A stretch of 64,000 bases of DNA from assembly GCF_030499575.1 (NCBI RefSeq), contig NZ_JASTLC010000001.1:6038001-6102000 (forward strand), given 5' to 3'. The stretch comes from Streptomyces sp. DG2A-72. GTDB taxonomy: Bacteria > Actinomycetota > Actinomycetes > Streptomycetales > Streptomycetaceae. Position numbers and translations under genes: made by a program. A model generated the notes under the pieces. It saw only the letters and a program-made list of their open reading frames with translations. It was not told the DNA's origin and did not search any database. Every line of letters starts with the position of its first letter. The first letter of the stretch is position 1. Below, piece after piece: positions 60,757-64,000 of this stretch.

Positions 60757-61556
60757 GCGACGCCGAGCAGGAACTGGAAGACGGGGGCCAGGTACTGCAG
60801 CAGGCCCAGCGTCGACAGGGGCACGCGGATCGCCGCCGCGCCGAAGCAGACCAGCGGCAGCGCGGTGACCACGCCGGTCGCGGCGAGCAGCGCCGCGTGC
60901 CCCGGGTCCTCGGTGGTGAACGTCGAGTCGCCCTGCGCGGCCAGCCACAGCAGATAGCCGAGGGCGGGCAGGAACTGGATCGCGGTCTCGGCGGTCAGCG
61001 ACTCCAGGCCGCTGAGGTTGACCTTCTTCTTCACCAGGCCGTAGGTGGCGAAGGAGAAGGCGAGGATCAGGGAGATCCACGGCGGCTGCCCGTATCCGAC
61101 GGTCAGGACGAGGACGGCGGCGAATCCGATGCCGACCGCCGCCCACTGCACGGGCCGCAGCCGTTCCTTCAGGAGCAGCACGCCCATCGCGATGGTGACC
61201 AGCGGGTTGATGAAGTATCCGAGGGAGGCCTCGACGACCCGGTCGTTGTTCACGGCCCAGATGTAGACGCCCCAGTTGACGGCGATGACGGCCGCGGCGA
61301 CCGAGACGAGTGCGAGCCGCCGCGGCTGCCGCAGCAGCTCTCCGGCCCACTTCCAGCGTCGTACGACGAGAAGCACCGCGGCGACGACGACGAAGGACCA
61401 CGCCATCCGATGGGCGAGGACCTCGAACGGATCGGCCGGCTTGAGCAGGGGGAAGTAGAGCGGGAACAGCCCCCACATCCCGTATGCCGCGAAGCCGTTC
61501 AGCAGTCCTATGCGCCGCTCACTCTTCGGCTCCCCGGTCACCGGCTCCTCCTTCAT
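60540..61556 (-). CDS. rarD: RarD/EamA-family permease
   Basis: The 338-residue protein has ten membrane helices of the DMT/EamA type. The RarD features GLLNGFAAYGMWGLFPLYFPLLK and AHRMAWSFVV are at the N-terminus. I start it at ATG 61556; ATG 61604 is possible but unsupported. The conserved domain ends near WLALTLLTADAW, and the following 40 or so hydrophilic residues are read through the 3' end of the convergent MFS gene. The substrate is unknown; the EamA group exports metabolites and amino acids. Confidence 0.92.
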   Translation of the reverse strand: MKEEPVTGEPKSERRIGLLNGFAAYGMWGLFPLYFPLLKPADPFEVLAHRMAWSFVVVAAVLLVVRRWKWAGELLRQPRRLALVSVAAAVIAVNWGVYIWAVNNDRVVEASLGYFINPLVTIAMGVLLLKERLRPVQWAAVGIGFAAVLVLTVGYGQPPWISLILAFSFATYGLVKKKVNLSGLESLTAETAIQFLPALGYLLWLAAQGDSTFTTEDPGHAALLAATGVVTALPLVCFGAAAIRVPLSTLGLLQYLAPVFQFLLGVAYFREAMPPERWAGFALVWLALTLLTADAWRAARRVRAEINRPSTTITTGTQSAVRNADSVASGPDPVDAKP

Positions 61557-61646
61557 GCGTCGCTCGCCCGCACGAAGGTAGCGCCGAACGCCCCTGTGTG
61601 TCATGCCCGTATCGGTATACGGTCATGACGCACAGGGCGTCAGGGC

Positions 61647-62501
61647 TCAGCCCTTGAGCGCGGCGGCGATCGCCTCGGACAGCGGGGCGGTCGGGCGGCC
61701 GGCCAGCCGGGACAGCTCGCCGTTGACGAAGCCCAGCTCGCCCTTCTCGATGGACTGGTCCACGCCGGCCAGGATCGCGGCGAGCGGCTCGGGCAGCCCG
61801 GCGCCGGTCAGGATCCCGATGAGAGCGTCGGCGGGGACGGAGTTGTAGGCGATCTCCTTGCCGGACTGACGGCTCAGCTCGGCCGCGTACTCGGCGAAGC
61901 TCCAGGCCGCGTCGCCGCTCAGCTCGTACGTCTTGTTCTCGTGCCCCTCGCCGGTCAGCACCCCGACGGCGGCGGCCGCGTAGTCGGCGCGCGAGGCGGA
62001 GGCGACCTTGCCCTCGCCGGCGGCGGCGACGACCGCGTTGTGCTCCAGCACCGGGGCGAGGTTCTCGGTGTAGTTCTCGTGGTACCAGCCGTTGCGCAGC
62101 AGCGTGTAGGGCAGGCCGGAGGCGAGGAGTACGTCCTCGGTGGCGCGGTGGTCGTCGGCGAGCGCGGCGGTCAGGCTGCCGGGGGCGCTGGTGTAGGCGA
62201 GGAGCGCGACACCGACGGCCTTGGCGGCATCGATGACGACCTGGTGCTGGCCGACGCGGCCCTTGTCGAACTCGTTGCCCGAGATGAGCAGCACCTTGTC
62301 GCCGGCGGCGAACAGGCCGTCGAAGGTCTCCGGAGCGTTGTAGTCGGCGACCGCGATCTTCACGCCGCGGGCTGCGAAGTCGGCCGCCTTCTCCGGGGTG
62401 CGGACGACGGCGGTGATCTGGTCGGCCGGGACCTTCTCCAGCAGCTGCTCGACGACGTGGCGGCCGAGGTGTCCGGTGGCTCCGGTGACAACGATGCTCA
62501 T
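61647..62501 (-). CDS. NmrA-like/SDR family NAD(P)H-quinone oxidoreductase
   Basis: The 284-residue protein starts at ATG 62501 with AAGGAG nine bases upstream. It has the Rossmann motif VVTGATGHLGRHVVEQLL and the family segments ITAVVRTPEKAADF and YTSAPGS, with a final domain like QorB/YtfG quinone reductases. It uses NADPH to reduce quinones or a similar electrophile. It is divergent from an HxlR regulator, the usual QorR-type pairing. Confidence 0.92.
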   Translation of the reverse strand: MSIVVTGATGHLGRHVVEQLLEKVPADQITAVVRTPEKAADFAARGVKIAVADYNAPETFDGLFAAGDKVLLISGNEFDKGRVGQHQVVIDAAKAVGVALLAYTSAPGSLTAALADDHRATEDVLLASGLPYTLLRNGWYHENYTENLAPVLEHNAVVAAAGEGKVASASRADYAAAAVGVLTGEGHENKTYELSGDAAWSFAEYAAELSRQSGKEIAYNSVPADALIGILTGAGLPEPLAAILAGVDQSIEKGELGFVNGELSRLAGRPTAPLSEAIAAALKG

Positions 62502-62529
62502 GATGAAGAACTCCTTGTGGGGTGCGTTG

Positions 62530-62586
62530 GCACTAACCCTAGGGGATGCACTAACTCTCCATAAGTACCCACTTTGAAGTAAGGTA
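62530..62586. promoter_or_regulatory. Direct repeats in the quinone-reductase / HxlR divergent spacer
   Basis: GCACTAACCCT (62530-62540) and GCACTAACTCT (62548-62558) repeat with an 18-base step, followed by two copies of AAGTA (62563-62567 and 62578-62582). All lie in the 90-base spacer and are low in GC compared with the flanks. They are candidate promoter and HxlR-binding elements. Confidence 0.55.
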
Positions 62587-62591
62587 CCGGC

Positions 62592-62978
62592 ATGGCAGTA
62601 ACCGAATGGCACCCCGACGGCGCGACGATGTGCCCGTACCGCCTGGTCCTGGAGCACGTCACCAGCAAGTGGGGCGTCCTGGTCCTGATCCAGCTCCTCG
62701 ACGGCCCGCACCGCTTCAGCGAACTGCGCCGCGCGATCAGCCAGGTCCGCCAGGTCAGCGAGAAAATGCTCACGCAGACCCTGCAGACCCTGGAGCGCGA
62801 CGGCATGGTCCACCGCGAGGCCCGGCCGGTGATCCCCCCACGCGTCGACTACTCCCTCACCGGCCTCGGCCGCGAGGCCGCGGAACAGGTGCGCGACCTC
62901 GCGCTGTGGACGCAGAAGCGGATGGACGCGGTGCAGGAGGCGCGGGATGCGTATGACGCGGCGAAAAGGCAGGCCTGA
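62592..62978 (+). CDS. HxlR-family transcriptional regulator (QorR-like)
   Basis: The 128-residue protein is a winged-helix HxlR regulator: MCPYRLVLEHVTSKWGVLVLIQLL and RFSELRRAISQVRQVSEKMLTQTLQTLERDGMVHRE. The single Cys of the family N-terminus (TMCPYR) is kept, as in redox-sensing QorR. It likely represses or activates the divergent quinone reductase. Confidence 0.93.
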   Translation: MAVTEWHPDGATMCPYRLVLEHVTSKWGVLVLIQLLDGPHRFSELRRAISQVRQVSEKMLTQTLQTLERDGMVHREARPVIPPRVDYSLTGLGREAAEQVRDLALWTQKRMDAVQEARDAYDAAKRQA

Positions 62979-63216
62979 GCAGGGATGATGCATACGGTCG
63001 TGGCCGGCTGACGCGCATGCGGGCGGCGCTCGAAGGGCACACATATGTCGGGGCGTTGGTCGACATGCGAGACACGTCCTTCGATGCGCCCCCTCTCCGC
63101 CTCCCGCGCTTGCTTGTGCCGCCGGGCACGCTGGGAAGGGGTGTCACGCCCACTGTGTGCCGACCCGCGCCCCACCCGTCGGTGCACGGACACCAGATCC
63201 AGAGGGATGTCTTGAC

Positions 63217-63780
63217 ATGGCCACACAGACACCGGTCGCGATAGGGCGAAGTATCGGTTCTGCAGTAGCTGCGGGGTTCGGCCTCTTACGGGAATCGCTC
63301 ACCCGTGGGACCCGCCGCCGACGCCAGGAGGAAATCCTGCTGGACTTGCTCCGGCAGCTCGCGTTGATGACCGAGGAGGTCCATCGGGCGAACCTGATCC
63401 AGGAACACCGCATCACCATGGAGCAGATGAACCGGACCATCGACGATCCCTCCCTGGCTGACGCCCGCAGCACGCTGGCCGGGGTCTCCGAGGCCAGACG
63501 CCGACAGATGATCTTCGCCAACGGGCAGTACGCGTCGCTCCTGCTGGCCTATCGCGTCGGAACGTTCGAGTGGAGTGAACTTCTGGGCCACTTGAGGATT
63601 CTGTGCCGCAACGACATCTTCGCCGAGTACTGGGACCGCACGGCCGAGCATCGGCGCAGCCTGCCCGGCGACTCCCTGGAACGGCGGTTGGGCAAGGTGA
63701 TCGACGGCATGCTGGAGGAACTGGCCGATGATCCGGACCGGTGGTGGGTCGTAGGGTCGGTCGATGCGGCACCCGAGTGA
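63217..63780 (+). CDS. DUF6082-type Streptomyces protein
   Basis: The 187-residue protein starts at ATG 63217 with GAGGG upstream. It has a short hydrophobic N-terminal stretch (IGRSIGSAVAAGFGLL), then a helical charged region (RRRQEEILLDLLRQLALMTEEVHRANLIQEHR) and a conserved C-terminal block (FANGQYASLLLAYRVGTFEWSELLGHLRILCRNDIFAEYW). I recognise it as the DUF6082 group, which has no known function. Codon 24 is TTA (63286-63288), pointing to bldA-dependent expression. Confidence 0.8.
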   Translation: MATQTPVAIGRSIGSAVAAGFGLLRESLTRGTRRRRQEEILLDLLRQLALMTEEVHRANLIQEHRITMEQMNRTIDDPSLADARSTLAGVSEARRRQMIFANGQYASLLLAYRVGTFEWSELLGHLRILCRNDIFAEYWDRTAEHRRSLPGDSLERRLGKVIDGMLEELADDPDRWWVVGSVDAAPE

Positions 63781-63890
63781 AAAATTTGTCAACACTGGCC
63801 CTCGCCGCACCACTTACGGGTGTGAAAATTGATCCGTGGGCATGAAGTTGTGAATGTGGCGAGTTTCCTGACCCGGCCGCCTACTCTTAA

Positions 63891-63910
63891 CCGGACGTCC
63901 TTACGTCCGG
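63891..63910. promoter_or_regulatory. Hairpin near the right edge of the window
   Basis: CCGGACGT (63891-63898) and ACGTCCGG (63903-63910) pair around the loop CCTT. It follows TACTCT (63882-63887), which could be a -10, and precedes a possible GTG start at 63930. It could be a 5'-leader hairpin, an operator or a weak terminator of the preceding gene. Confidence 0.4.
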
Positions 63911-63929
63911 ATCATGAAGAGGCCTCCGA

Positions 63930-64000
63930 GTGTTCAGCGAAACCCGTGCCGTCACCGTCGTCCGTCGCCTCGGAGACCCCCCTCGCACAAGGGGCAGCCA
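63930..64000 (+). CDS. Possible start of an unidentified gene, cut by the window edge
   Basis: GTG 63930 opens a frame (MFSETRAVTVVRRLGDPPRT) to the end of the sequence. The visible 23 codons are too few to identify and the ribosome-binding site is weak, so this may not be a gene. Confidence 0.25.
   Translation, partial: MFSETRAVTVVRRLGDPPRTRGS

Overview
The window is a high-GC actinobacterial chromosome segment, almost certainly from a Streptomyces or a very close relative. Evidence for this: strong G/C bias at third codon positions, many GTG starts, rare TTA leucine codons, the futalosine route to menaquinone, a complete nuoA-N operon behind a Rex-type operator, and a c-di-AMP riboswitch in front of a cell-wall lytic enzyme. 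I see no insertion sequence, prophage, CRISPR array or rRNA/tRNA gene. The layout reads as core chromosome.

Region 1 (1-5.3 kb): a SAM methyltransferase cut by the window edge, an AzlC/AzlD amino-acid exporter divergent from an XRE-cupin regulator with a perfect palindrome between them, a cold-shock protein, chorismate dehydratase MqnA, and a receptor-type Ser/Thr kinase. Region 2 (5.5-10.5 kb): a YfhO membrane protein, a GT2 polyprenyl-phosphate glycosyltransferase and a GtrA flippase (a three-part extracytoplasmic glycosylation cassette), then an orphan prepilin peptidase. Region 3 (10.5-19 kb): MqnC, a small imidazolonepropionase-like protein, MenG, PASTA and GNAT proteins, a MenJ-like geranylgeranyl reductase, peptide deformylase, a Tat-exported FAD oxidoreductase and an NlpC/P60 hydrolase with a Crp-like site. 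Region 4 (19.4-35.6 kb): the 14-gene complex I operon, opened by a Rex operator and closed by a perfect 25-bp hairpin.

Region 5 (35.7-41.3 kb): RecQ helicase, then a ribbon-helix-helix regulator preceded by a 10-bp-periodic array of TGGYGYCA boxes, followed by a DUF4097 protein and a DrrAB-type ABC exporter. Region 6 (41.3-49 kb): an M56 peptidase without a BlaI partner, fumarylacetoacetase, a HAD phosphatase, an SLT lytic transglycosylase under a ydaO-type c-di-AMP riboswitch, a CocE/NonD esterase, and a long-chain polyprenyl diphosphate synthase. Region 7 (49-55.7 kb): decayed CHRD/DUF3455 remnants, a LolA-like protein with an ABC exporter, an NADPH-FMN reductase, an amidase translationally coupled to a DUF6668-like protein. 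Region 8 (55.7-64 kb): a Pro-rich helical-repeat protein, an M28 aminopeptidase, two HxlR regulators with their divergent partners, an MFS pump and a RarD permease that overlap tail to tail by 217 bp, and a DUF6082-type protein.

The main theme is respiration. MqnA, MqnC, MenG, the MenJ-like reductase and the polyprenyl synthase make partly saturated menaquinone, and the nuo operon in their midst reduces it with NADH under redox (Rex) control. The second theme is the cell envelope: glycosylation cassette, NlpC/P60 and SLT wall hydrolases, kinase, deformylase. The most unusual signal is the periodic operator array at 37.76-37.98 kb.
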